A stretch of DNA of 64,000 bases from Leucobacter triazinivorans (lineage in GTDB: Bacteria; Actinomycetota; Actinomycetes; Actinomycetales; Microbacteriaceae): NCBI RefSeq assembly GCF_004208635.1, contig NZ_CP035806.1:2480001-2544000 (forward strand), given 5' to 3'. This document shows positions 1 through 7,631 of this stretch, piece after piece. The translations under genes and the position numbers were made by a program. Within the stretch, counting starts at the first letter, position 1. Every line of letters starts with the position of its first letter. Below the pieces are notes generated by a model, which worked only from the letters and a program-made list of their open reading frames with translations, was not told where the DNA came from and ran no database searches.

Positions 1-1835
1 GCGGTGAGCGTCTTGTGCGTGGAGTGCGTGGCGTAGACGCGGATCCGCGCGTCGGGGCTCGGGATCAGGCGCTCGTCGAGCCACGCGTCGTCGGGCTTCG
101 GGGTGCCGTCCGCCTCGAACAGGCGCTGCTGCTGCTCGTGATACGCCTGCGCGTGCGCGGCCGACTTGAGCTTCGCCTCGAGGTGCTTGGCCGAGGCCAT
201 CGCCGTGCGCCGGCGGGTGACCGGGTGGAAGGCGGCGAAGGCGAACCATGCCTCGTCCCAGAGGAACACCAGGTCGGGCTTGATCGCGAGACACTCGGCC
301 ATGACTCGTTCGGGGTCGTAGACGATGCCGTCGAAGGTGCAGTTGGTGAGCGTCACCATGCGCACCTCGTCGAGGCGGCCCGCGGCGCGGTAGTCGAGCA
401 GCATCTGCTTGATGCGGCTGAGCGGGACCGCTCCGTAGAAGGCGAACTCGTCGAGCGGGTAGGCCTCGAGATAGGCCGGACGTCCGCCGGTGAGCATCAT
501 CGCGTGGTGGTGGGACTTGTGGCAGTTGCGATCGACCAGCACCACGTCTCCGGGTGCCACGAGTGCCTGGTGCACGATCTTGTTGGCCGTGGAGGTGCCG
601 TTCGTGACGAAGAACGAGTGCTTGGCGCCGAATGCGCGCGCGGCCAGATCCTGAGCCTTCTTGATGGCGCCCGTGGGCGCGAGCAGAGAGTCGAGCCCTC
701 CCGAGGTCGCGCTGGTCTCGGCCAGCAGCAGGTTGAGCCCGTAGAAGTCGGCGAGATCCTTGATCCATTTCGAGTTCACGACCGATCCGCCGCGCGCGAC
801 GGGCAGCGCGTGGAACACCCCGACGGGACGGCGGGCGTGATACTGGATCGCCGAGAAGAAGGGCGTGTCGTAGAGGTGGGAGATGCGGCGCAGCAGCGTG
901 AGGTGTAGCTCGAGCTGGTCCTCGCGGCGGAACACGCGGCGGAAGCGGCGGGTCAGCACCCCGGCGAGCTCCTCGATGTGCGCTCCCGCGACGAGGTAGA
1001 GGTCGAGTTCGGGGCGCAGATCGGCGAGCGCGTCGGCGAGACCCAGCACGCGCTGCACCGAGGCGAGCGAGCTGCGCGACGACGCGGGGTGCGTGCCGGC
1101 CGAGGCTTTCGCGAGCTCGATGGTCTCCTGGAGCTCCTTGCTCAGCGGCTGCTTGGTGCGGTCGCTGAACCCCGGTCGCACCACGCAGGCGAGGATCTTG
1201 GGGTTGGTGAGCACCGCGGCGATCGCGTCCTCCGCCGAGGGCACGACGACGAAGTCGTAGATGAACGCGTCTGCGGGCCCGCGCATCTTGAGCGACTCCG
1301 CGGCGAGCGCGTCCCGGTCGGCCTCCGTGGTCTCGTCGACCACGAGCACCTCGAAGCGGGGTCTGGGGTCGGCGTCGTCCTGCAGCTCGGCCCGCTCGGC
1401 CTCCTCTAACTGCTCGTCCCGCGGCTCGTCGGGCACGGAACTGCCCCGGAAGCGATTGACGACCCTGCCGATGCGCTCGAGTGCGGCCGGGTAGTCGCCC
1501 TCGACCAGCAGATCGCGGATGGCGCGCACGTAGCGCTGGCCGAACCCGGCCCAGTAGAGCTCGATGGTCTCGAGCGCGCGCAGCGACCGGAAGACCTCTC
1601 CGTCCTGGGAGAGCACGCCGTCGTTGTCGTTGCCCATCGCGATGCGCTTCACCGCGAAGCGCAGGTACTCCCACGCATCGCTCCGCAGGCGCCAGGTGCT
1701 CGACGGCATCCCGGGATCGCGCTCGAGCGAGGCCGCCCCGGAGCGGGGTGCGGTCCGGGAACGGAGGACGTCGCCGCCGGCGATCGTGCCGCGCGTCTCG
1801 GCGGCAGTGCTGTGGGCGGTCTTGATCCTCGTCAT
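1..1835 (-). CDS. Orn/Lys/Arg decarboxylase family protein (C-terminus beyond window)
   Basis: PLP-dependent fold-type I amino-acid decarboxylase, probably acting on arginine, lysine or ornithine in the cytoplasm; substrate cannot be told from sequence. The frame is open from an ATG at 1835 to the left edge, so about 611 residues are visible and the C-terminus is missing. Family motifs in order: SATSGGLDSLL, FFVTNGTSTANK, VDRNCHKSHHH, WDEAWFAF (PLP-ring aspartate) and THSTHKTLTA, whose lysine is the expected PLP Schiff-base residue. The first 250 or so residues are a helical, acidic extension seen in long actinobacterial members. The start is supported by GGAAGGACGA a few bases upstream. No downstream neighbour is visible. 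Confidence 0.9.
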   Translation of the reverse strand, partial: MTRIKTAHSTAAETRGTIAGGDVLRSRTAPRSGAASLERDPGMPSSTWRLRSDAWEYLRFAVKRIAMGNDNDGVLSQDGEVFRSLRALETIELYWAGFGQRYVRAIRDLLVEGDYPAALERIGRVVNRFRGSSVPDEPRDEQLEEAERAELQDDADPRPRFEVLVVDETTEADRDALAAESLKMRGPADAFIYDFVVVPSAEDAIAAVLTNPKILACVVRPGFSDRTKQPLSKELQETIELAKASAGTHPASSRSSLASVQRVLGLADALADLRPELDLYLVAGAHIEELAGVLTRRFRRVFRREDQLELHLTLLRRISHLYDTPFFSAIQYHARRPVGVFHALPVARGGSVVNSKWIKDLADFYGLNLLLAETSATSGGLDSLLAPTGAIKKAQDLAARAFGAKHSFFVTNGTSTANKIVHQALVAPGDVVLVDRNCHKSHHHAMMLTGGRPAYLEAYPLDEFAFYGAVPLSRIKQMLLDYRAAGRLDEVRMVTLTNCTFDGIVYDPERVMAECLAIKPDLVFLWDEAWFAFAAFHPVTRRRTAMASAKHLEAKLKSAAHAQAYHEQQQRLFEADGTPKPDDAWLDERLIPSPDARIRVYATHSTHKTLT

Positions 1836-2090
1836 GAGCGGCTCGTCCTTCCAAACGTCCTCGTCCTCCGGCGCCGCGGCGCGAGCGTAGCGGCGCGGTC
1901 ATCCCCTGTCACGATCTTAGGCGCACCCGGATGCGCGGATCGGCACCCGCCCGTCCGGGGCTCCGGACCCCCCATCCGCCGAGCGCGCGCGTCCGCAGAG
2001 CGGACATCCGTCGAGTGTGCGTCCGCCGAGCGCGCGTTCACCGAGTGCGTGTCTGCCCCGAGCTGATGATCCGCCGAGAGATCACCCGAC
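1836..2090. other. Intergenic region with degenerate direct repeats
   Basis: No gene is supported here. Between about 1978 and 2050 the motif CCGAGCGCGCGT and variants (TCGAGTGTGCGT, CCGAGTGCGTGT) recur with short spacing, giving an imperfect tandem repeat between two divergent genes. No clear -35/-10 pair was found for the decarboxylase. Confidence 0.4.
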
Positions 2091-2109
2091 GAAGGTAAGG
2101 ATGACCTAA
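2091..2109 (+). promoter_or_regulatory. DtxR/IdeR-like iron box overlapping the promoter of the SIP-like gene
   Basis: The 19 bases GAAGGTAAGGATGACCTAA match the DtxR/IdeR palindrome (TTAGGTTAGSCTAACCTAA) at about 14 of 19 positions, with the right half (CCTAA) intact. A -10-like TAAGAT at 2107-2112 overlaps the box and is exactly 6 bases before the GTG at 2119, so a bound repressor would block initiation. Iron-dependent control is inferred from motif, position and gene product together. Confidence 0.55.
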
Positions 2110-2118
2110 GATGGAGGC

Positions 2119-2616
2119 GTGAATGCCCCTGATGCCTCGATCCCGGACCCGGGCGACCCGCAGTTCGTCTCCGTGCTCGATCCCGCCGGTATCGACTGCG
2201 TGCTCGCCGCCGGTGACGCGTCCGACCTGACGGAACTGCGGGCCTGGCTCGGCGGGCTCCCCGAGGATGCATACGGGCGGGTGTTCATCGAGGTCTTTGC
2301 CGAGATGCAGATCGAGGATCTGCCCGCGCCGGCCAACGTGGGCGTCACCTGGCTGTGCCGCGAGCAGCGTGAGAAGAGCCCACGTCCGGGCCTCGGCCGT
2401 CGGCGCGGCGAAGCGCTCGCGGATGCCGTTGACGCGTGGTTCGACGAGTGGCTGTGGGCCGACAGCGCGGCGGTGCGCAACATCCAGCTCTGGATGGGCG
2501 CGCGCACCAGTTCGGTGATGCAGAGCTACTGGGCGGCGCTCGACCGTCGGCTGGAGAAGCGCTGGCCGAGCTACTGCCAGAACGCCTGCCGCGACTCCTG
2601 CCCGCGCAGGCACTGA
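2119..2616 (+). CDS. Small SIP-like (siderophore-interacting protein C-terminal-like) protein
   Basis: A 165-residue protein resembling the NAD(P)H-binding C-terminal half of siderophore-interacting ferric reductases: DCVLAAGDASDLTELRAWL near the N-terminus matches the conserved 'GDETALPAI' type segment, followed by RVFIEVFAEMQ and a Trp-rich C-terminus. The FAD-binding half of full SIP proteins is absent, as in stand-alone Microbacteriaceae versions. The GTG start is the only early start after an in-frame stop at 2107. GGAGG ends one base before it, too close for normal use, while TAAGAT lies 6 bases upstream, so a leaderless mRNA is likely. The iron box upstream supports a role in iron homeostasis. 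Family assignment is moderate. Confidence 0.65.
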   Translation: MNAPDASIPDPGDPQFVSVLDPAGIDCVLAAGDASDLTELRAWLGGLPEDAYGRVFIEVFAEMQIEDLPAPANVGVTWLCREQREKSPRPGLGRRRGEALADAVDAWFDEWLWADSAAVRNIQLWMGARTSSVMQSYWAALDRRLEKRWPSYCQNACRDSCPRRH

Positions 2617-2629
2617 GGGCGCCCGCACC

Positions 2630-2704
2630 TCGCGCAGGAGGAAGCCGCTCGCGCAGGAGGAAAGCGGCGGATCGGTCCTGCACGAGTGGTGTTCTCCTGC
2701 ACGA
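2630..2704. repeat. Cluster of inverted 10-14 bp repeats
   Basis: TCGCGCAGGAGGAA occurs at 2630-2643 and 2649-2662, and the near-complement TCCTGCACGA occurs at 2676-2685 and 2695-2704. Two copies in each orientation can fold into alternative hairpins between the SIP-like gene and the next gene. It may act as a terminator or be a REP-like element. Confidence 0.5.
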
Positions 2705-2759
2705 ACGCCCACTTCCCGCCGGCACCCGCCGGCCCGCCGCGACCTCGTAGACTTGAGGC

Positions 2760-4196
2760 ATGGCGAAAGCGTATGAACGGAAGCACCGCATCGCGGTGCT
2801 CGGCGGTGGCCCCGGCGGCTATGAGGCGGCGCTCGCGGGCGCCCAGCTGGGGGCCGAGGTCACTCTGATCGAACGCGCCGGGGTGGGCGGTGCCGCGGTG
2901 CTCACCGACGTCGTCCCCTCGAAGAGCCTCATCGCCACAGCGGGAGGCGTGCAGGCGGTGCGCGACGCCGGTCGTCTCGGCGTGCAGGCATTCGTGCCGG
3001 GGGCTCACGGCAAGCCGGTGCGCCCGGAGATCGCTGTGAATCTCGCCGCGGTCAACAAGCGCCTCCTGGCGATGGCGGGCGCGCAGTCGGTCGACATGCT
3101 GCGATCCCTCGAAGACGCCGGCGTGCGCGTTGTGCAGGGGGAGGGGCGGCTCGACGGCCCCAACGCCGTGCTCGTGTCGACGGCCGCCTCCGGAGGTACC
3201 GATTTCGACCGGATCGAGGCCGACACCATCGTCGTGGCCGTCGGCTCCAGCCCCCGCGAGCTCGATTCGGCGAAGCCCGACGGCGAGCGCATCCTCACCT
3301 GGAAGCAGCTCTACGACCTCCCGGCGATCCCCGATCACCTGGTGGTGGTCGGCTCGGGCGTCACGGGCGCCGAGTTCGCCAACGCCTACCGCACGCTCGG
3401 TGCCGAGGTGACTCTCGTGTCGAGCCGCGAGCAGGTGCTGCCGGGCGAGGATCCGGATGCCGCGGCCGTCATCGAGCGCGAGTTCAAGCGCCTCGGCATG
3501 CACGTGATGTCGAAGTCGCGCGCCGACTCGGTCGTGCGCACGGAGCGCGGCGTGCTCGTCACCCTCTCCGACGGTCGCACGATCGAGGCGTCGCACTGCC
3601 TCATGGCGGTGGGTTCGATCCCGAACACCGACGGCCTCGGCCTCGAGGAGGCCGGCGTCGAGCTCACCGACAGCGGCCATATCCGCGTCAACAAGGTGGC
3701 GCGCACGGCGGTCCCCTCGGTCTACGCGGCCGGCGACTGCACCGACTTCTTCCCCCTCGCCTCGGTCGCCTCGATGCAGGGCCGCACCGCGATCATGCAC
3801 GCGCTCGGCGACTTCGTGCGCCCCATCGATCTGCGCAACGTCGCAGCGAACGTGTTCACGTACCCCGAGATCGCGACCGTCGGCTGGAACGAGCGCACGC
3901 TCGCCGAGGCTTCCGGATTGGCGCAGCACGTCACGCACACGGTCCCGCTCAGCGTCAACCCGCGGGCGAAGATGATCGGCTTCACGGACGGCTTCGTGAA
4001 GCTCTTCGCCTGGAAGGCGTCGGGCACCGTGATCGGCGGCGTCATCGTGGCGCACCGCGCGAGCGAGCTCATCTTCTCGCTCGCGCTCGCCGTCGAGCAC
4101 CGGCTCACCGTCGACCAGGTCGCCTCGGCGTTCGCCGTGTACCCGTCGATGACGGGTGCGATCACCGACGCGGCTCGCGCGCTGCATCAGCACTGA
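2760..4196 (+). CDS. lpdA: NAD(P)H-quinone dehydrogenase (LpdA-type flavoprotein disulfide reductase)
   Basis: A 478-residue FAD protein of the pyridine nucleotide-disulfide reductase family. It has an N-terminal dinucleotide fold (AVLGGGPGGYEAALAG), a second NAD(P) fold (LVVVGSGVTGAEFANAY), the FAD-contacting segment VYAAGDCTDFFPLA and the dimerisation domain. The active-site disulfide CxxxxC is replaced by AAVLTDVVPSKS, with no cysteine, so it is not a true dihydrolipoamide dehydrogenase. It matches actinobacterial LpdA/Rv3303c-type enzymes that reduce quinones with NAD(P)H. No Shine-Dalgarno is seen; TAGACT at 2748-2753 lies 6 bases before the ATG, so translation is probably leaderless. 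It stands alone, 62 bases before the cupredoxin gene. Confidence 0.88.
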   Translation: MAKAYERKHRIAVLGGGPGGYEAALAGAQLGAEVTLIERAGVGGAAVLTDVVPSKSLIATAGGVQAVRDAGRLGVQAFVPGAHGKPVRPEIAVNLAAVNKRLLAMAGAQSVDMLRSLEDAGVRVVQGEGRLDGPNAVLVSTAASGGTDFDRIEADTIVVAVGSSPRELDSAKPDGERILTWKQLYDLPAIPDHLVVVGSGVTGAEFANAYRTLGAEVTLVSSREQVLPGEDPDAAAVIEREFKRLGMHVMSKSRADSVVRTERGVLVTLSDGRTIEASHCLMAVGSIPNTDGLGLEEAGVELTDSGHIRVNKVARTAVPSVYAAGDCTDFFPLASVASMQGRTAIMHALGDFVRPIDLRNVAANVFTYPEIATVGWNERTLAEASGLAQHVTHTVPLSVNPRAKMIGFTDGFVKLFAWKASGTVIGGVIVAHRASELIFSLALAVEHRLTVDQVASAFAVYPSMTGAITDAARALHQH

Positions 4197-4258
4197 GGCC
4201 CCGGCGCCTCGCACGGATCAACCCGGCGCGGGCCGAACGACAGGAACGAGGAGTCGGC

Positions 4259-4645
4259 ATGAGGATCGAAGGGCCGTCGCGGCGCAGCGTGCTGGGAGGC
4301 ATGCTCGGCATGATCGGGATCGGGGCCGCGGCGTCGCTCGCGGGATGCGCCGCGGGCAAGCCGGACGCGGTGCCGTCCGACGACGACGTCGAGGCGGCGG
4401 TGACGGTGCGAGCCTTCGACAACGCCTATGATCCGCCCGAGGTGGAGGTCGCTCCGGGGCAGGCCGTGCGCTGGGAGTTCGAGGGCCCCGCCGAACACGA
4501 CGTGGTGGCCGAGGACGGCGGCTTCGTGAGCGAGTTGATGACCTCCGGCAGCTATACGCACCTCTTCGAGGAGGAGGGGGAGTACCCGTATCTCTGCTCG
4601 GTGCACCCCGAGATGACGGGCGTGGTGCGGGTGCGCGTCCGCTGA
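4259..4645 (+). CDS. Cupredoxin-domain lipoprotein (plastocyanin/azurin-like)
   Basis: A 128-residue exported copper protein. The N-terminus SRRSVLGGMLG is a twin-arginine-like signal followed by a lipobox ending LAGC, so it should be lipid-anchored outside the membrane. The mature part is a single cupredoxin fold: ENAxDPPEVEVAPGQAVRWEF type strand (here FDNAYDPPEVEV), a ligand His in AEHDVV, and the C-terminal loop YLCSVHPEM supplying Cys, His and Met of a type 1 copper site. GAGGAG lies 6 bases before the ATG. It may pass electrons to or from membrane quinone partners, but no partner gene is adjacent. Confidence 0.88.
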   Translation: MRIEGPSRRSVLGGMLGMIGIGAAASLAGCAAGKPDAVPSDDDVEAAVTVRAFDNAYDPPEVEVAPGQAVRWEFEGPAEHDVVAEDGGFVSELMTSGSYTHLFEEEGEYPYLCSVHPEMTGVVRVRVR

Positions 4646-4653
4646 TCCGCCCG

Positions 4654-4690
4654 CGCCCGCCGCGCGCCCGCCGCGCGCCCGCCGCGCGCC
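4654..4690. repeat. 11-bp GC tandem repeat
   Basis: GCCCGCCGCGC repeats about three and a half times directly after the cupredoxin stop codon. It fills the space between two convergent genes and could pair with itself, but shows no standard terminator. Confidence 0.5.
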
Positions 4691-4776
4691 TCCCCAACGT
4701 TCGCGCCCCTCCCCGCCCGTCCCGCGCCCGCTGCGACCTTCGCGCGTCAGTAGGTGCTGCCTCGCGCGCGGTTTGG

Positions 4777-4798
4777 CCGCAACAACTGGCGCGCGTAG
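4777..4798. repeat. Copy 1 of a dispersed 22-bp intergenic element
   Basis: These 22 bases (CCGCAACAACTGGCGCGCGTAG without its two end bases is the core) are identical to the reverse complement of 24722-24743 in another intergenic space. This copy lies 17 bases from the end of the RNA methyltransferase gene. Confidence 0.6.
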
Positions 4799-4815
4799 GA
4801 GGGGGCTGCGGCGGA

Positions 4816-6153
4816 TCAGCCGCGTTGGAAGACCGCCAGGGACTCGAAGTGGTGGGTGTGCGGGAAGATGTCGAAAGCGCGCAAGCCGGTGAGTTCGTAC
4901 CCCGCATCGCGCAGGCTGCGCGTGTCCCGGGCCAGCGCCACCGGGTCGCAGGCCACGTAGACGACGTTCGCGGGCGCGAGCTCGGCGAGCTGCCCCATCA
5001 CGTCCCCGCCCGCCCCGGAGCGCGGCGGATCCAGCACCACCGTGCCGCGCCGCAGCCGATCCCGCACCGGCGCGGAGGCCCGCAGCAGCTCGCCCAGGTG
5101 ACGATCGACTCGCGCGGTGACCGCGAGCGCCCCCACCAGTTCGGAGAGGTTCTCGGCCGCGTCGTCCGTCGCGCCGCCATCGACCTCGACCGTGGTCACC
5201 TTGGTGCCGGGCCCGGCGGCCTCCGCCATCGCCGCCGCGAGCAGGCCGACCCCGCCGTAGAGGTCGAGGTTTCCCGCCGCCGGGTCGAAGCGGCCCTCGT
5301 CGATCAGCTCGGCCACGGCGTCTCTCACGGCGGTGAAGAGCACGGCCGGGGCTTCGCGGTGCACCTGCCAGAACCCTCCGGCGCGCACGAGGAAGCCGCG
5401 ATCCTCCACGAGCTCCCGGATCGTGTCGTGCTCGCCCGCGCGGGTCTTCTCGCCCGCGAGACCGAGGAGCATGCGCGGGTCGTCGGCAGAGGGATCGACG
5501 AGGTCGACGGTGGCCGCCCCCGGCATCGCCTCTTCGAGCGGCGCGATCCGCCCGATGCCCGCGCTGGCGAGCGGCAGGGAGGCGACCGGGATCACGCGGC
5601 GGCTGCGTGCCGCGTAGGGGCCGATCGCGCCGGTCTCGGGATCGACGTGCAGACGCACTCGGGTGCGATACCCGAGCCCGTTCGCCTCGTCGTCACCGGG
5701 AGCGGCCTCCACGAACTCGGCGAGCGCCTCGCCGAGCTCGTCGTCGTCGGCCGCCGCGAGCTCGACCCCGCCGAAGCGGTGCATCGCATCGGCGAGCACC
5801 TGCGCCTTCAAGAGGCGCTGATGGGGGAGGGCGATGTGCCCGAACTCCGCGCCCCCGGCCCGATCCTCGGGAGCGCGTTCGACCGCGGCCTCGGCCCAGA
5901 CGTGCGGGCGACGGGCTTCGGAGGCGTCGAGCACCTCGACCACGGCGGCCCGCGCGAACGACTTCTTCCGTGCGTCGGTCACCCGCGCGCGCACCCGCTC
6001 GCCCGGGATCGCGTCGGCCACGAACACCACCCGGCCGTCGTGGCGCGCGACGCTCACGCCGCCGTGGGCGATCCCGGTGATCTCGAGCTCGATCGTCTCT
6101 CCGATCTCGAGCGGAGCGGACGTGGAGGGCGCGCGTGATGACATGTGCTCCAT
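4816..6153 (-). CDS. Class I SAM-dependent RNA (uracil-5-) methyltransferase with TRAM domain, TrmA/RumA-like
   Basis: A 445-residue cytoplasmic RNA methyltransferase. Residues about 15-75 form a TRAM RNA-binding domain (IGETIELEITGIAHGGVSVA). The C-terminal Rossmann methyltransferase has LDLYGGVGLLA (SAM-binding motif I), VVLDPPRSG (motif IV) and VVYVACDPVALARD, whose cysteine is the expected nucleophile attacking uracil C6. The central Fe-S cysteines found in some RumA enzymes are not evident. It probably makes m5U in tRNA or rRNA. The first ATG is 6153; an in-frame ATG at 6144 with GGAG four bases upstream is an equally good start. It follows the LuxR-type gene on the same strand after 91 bases of tandem repeat. 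Confidence 0.85.
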   Translation of the reverse strand: MEHMSSRAPSTSAPLEIGETIELEITGIAHGGVSVARHDGRVVFVADAIPGERVRARVTDARKKSFARAAVVEVLDASEARRPHVWAEAAVERAPEDRAGGAEFGHIALPHQRLLKAQVLADAMHRFGGVELAAADDDELGEALAEFVEAAPGDDEANGLGYRTRVRLHVDPETGAIGPYAARSRRVIPVASLPLASAGIGRIAPLEEAMPGAATVDLVDPSADDPRMLLGLAGEKTRAGEHDTIRELVEDRGFLVRAGGFWQVHREAPAVLFTAVRDAVAELIDEGRFDPAAGNLDLYGGVGLLAAAMAEAAGPGTKVTTVEVDGGATDDAAENLSELVGALAVTARVDRHLGELLRASAPVRDRLRRGTVVLDPPRSGAGGDVMGQLAELAPANVVYVACDPVALARDTRSLRDAGYELTGLRAFDIFPHTHHFESLAVFQRG

Positions 6154-6177
6154 TGTCCCATCACCGGCGCACGCACC

Positions 6178-6240
6178 GCGATCCGTGCGGCGGGATCCGC
6201 GATCCGTGCGGCGGGACCCGCGATCCGTGACCCGTGGCTC
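6178..6240. repeat. 21-bp tandem repeat, about 2.5 copies
   Basis: GCGATCCGTGCGGCGGGATCC at 6178-6198 is repeated with one change at 6199-6219 and decays at 6220-6240. It lies between the LuxR-type gene stop and the methyltransferase start, so it may be part of the latter's leader. Confidence 0.65.
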
Positions 6241-6244
6241 GGCC

Positions 6245-7498
6245 TCAGGAGCGCTGCTCGGCGAGCAGCGCCGCGATCGCCTGGCTGCGCGAGGCGACCC
6301 CGAGCGCGCGCAGGATCCGTGAGACGTGGAACTTCACCGTGTTCTCGCTCACGCCGAGACGGTCGCCGATCGCGCGGTTGCCGGATCCGGCGACGAGCAG
6401 CTCGGCCACCTGCACCTCTCGCGGCCGCAGGCGAGAGATCGCCGACGAGGACAGGTGCGCCCGCGGCGGGTCGAGCGGGAGGACCGCCGAGAGCTCGGTG
6501 CCCCAACCGGGCGTCGCGTCTACGGAGAGGCGTCCGTTGAGCGAGTCGATGCGCCGGCGCGTGGCGCGGCGGAGCATCTCGGCATCGGCCGGATCCCCGG
6601 GGCCGTCGTCGCGCACCGACATGAGCAGATGGACGCCGTCGCAGTTCCACTGCACCCGGATCCGGGTCACCTCGGGGATGTCGATGCGGCTGAGCACGAC
6701 GCGTCGTGCGACGGCACGAGCGCCTCTCGCGACCTCGTCGGGAAGCGGGCGGCCGTCGGACGGGGGATCGCCGAACTGCAGCTCGAGATCGCGCAGGCGC
6801 ACGGCGGAGAGCAGATCCTGCTTGAGGCGGTCGAAGGCCACGCCGACGGGCTCCTCGGTCAGTGTCCGCACCTCGTCGGTCACGGCCCGCAAGCGGACGA
6901 GCCCGTCGGCGGCGCGCGCGATCCCCGCCGCCCTCGCCTCGGAATCGGAGAGCTTGCGCGAGCGGAGTGCCGTGAGCAGCGCCTCCAGCGTCGTCGCGTA
7001 CTCGTCCGCCAGCTCGGCGAGCGCCTTCAGGCGCGCCCCCGATGTCGAGCGCGCGTGCTGCAGATAGTCGGGCCTCGCCTCATCGGCGCGTTCCTGCACG
7101 TGCAGCGAGACGATGTTCCAGACGTCGAGCACCAGGCCGGTGTTCTCGAGGGGGCTCGGGTCGGCCAGCACGAGCAGGGCGCCGTTGCGGGCGACCACCT
7201 GCAGCGCCGGACGTCTGCGGTCTCCGGTGTCGATGTGGGTGCGGCGCACGGTCTCGACCTCGGAGGTGCCCCGGCGCAGCCGCTCGAGGTCGAGGCCGCG
7301 CACGCCGCTGACGAACGTGGGATCCCCGCAGCCCTGCAGCCGCCCGCCGCTCACGTCGGCGGTCAGCATGACCATGCCGGAGTGCGGCACGATCGGCGCG
7401 AGGAGGCGGGAGAGCCCGGGCAGGATCGCGCCGAGCGGCGCGGCGAGCACGTCTGCGAGTTCGCGCAGCAGCCCCTCGGTCGGCACCTGGTCCGGCAT
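6245..7498 (-). CDS. LuxR-type HTH regulator with histidine-kinase-like ATPase domain
   Basis: A 417-residue protein with three parts: an N-terminal GAF-like region (to about 135), a helical segment plus HATPase_c-like region (about 140-345, with RDDGPGDPADA and WGTELSAVLPLD resembling G boxes), and a C-terminal LuxR helix-turn-helix (LRPREVQVAELLVAGSGNRAIG, VSENTVKFHVSRILRALG). The dimerisation helix lacks the phospho-accepting ELHDT-type histidine, and there is no receiver domain. It looks like a kinase fold reused inside a one-component transcription factor. TAGGCT lies 6 bases upstream of the ATG, so it is probably leaderless. Signal and targets are unknown; the divergent alcohol dehydrogenase is a candidate target. 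Confidence 0.75.
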   Translation of the reverse strand: MPDQVPTEGLLRELADVLAAPLGAILPGLSRLLAPIVPHSGMVMLTADVSGGRLQGCGDPTFVSGVRGLDLERLRRGTSEVETVRRTHIDTGDRRRPALQVVARNGALLVLADPSPLENTGLVLDVWNIVSLHVQERADEARPDYLQHARSTSGARLKALAELADEYATTLEALLTALRSRKLSDSEARAAGIARAADGLVRLRAVTDEVRTLTEEPVGVAFDRLKQDLLSAVRLRDLELQFGDPPSDGRPLPDEVARGARAVARRVVLSRIDIPEVTRIRVQWNCDGVHLLMSVRDDGPGDPADAEMLRRATRRRIDSLNGRLSVDATPGWGTELSAVLPLDPPRAHLSSSAISRLRPREVQVAELLVAGSGNRAIGDRLGVSENTVKFHVSRILRALGVASRSQAIAALLAEQRS

Positions 7499-7631
7499 AG
7501 CGGCAGCCTACCCGAAGACGGCTACTCGAAGGTATGGCTTCTGCCCGTCGCCGGAGTAATTGAACCGGGTTCCAGGTTCATCGATACTCGGGGGACGTGG
7601 CACGGTCGGCCACCTGTCGGAAAGGACGAAG

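Noticed and set aside
2571..4214. 547-codon open frame on the minus strand
   Set aside because: Antisense to a well-supported flavoprotein gene; the product is His/Arg/Asp-rich low-complexity, typical of a mirror frame in high-GC DNA.
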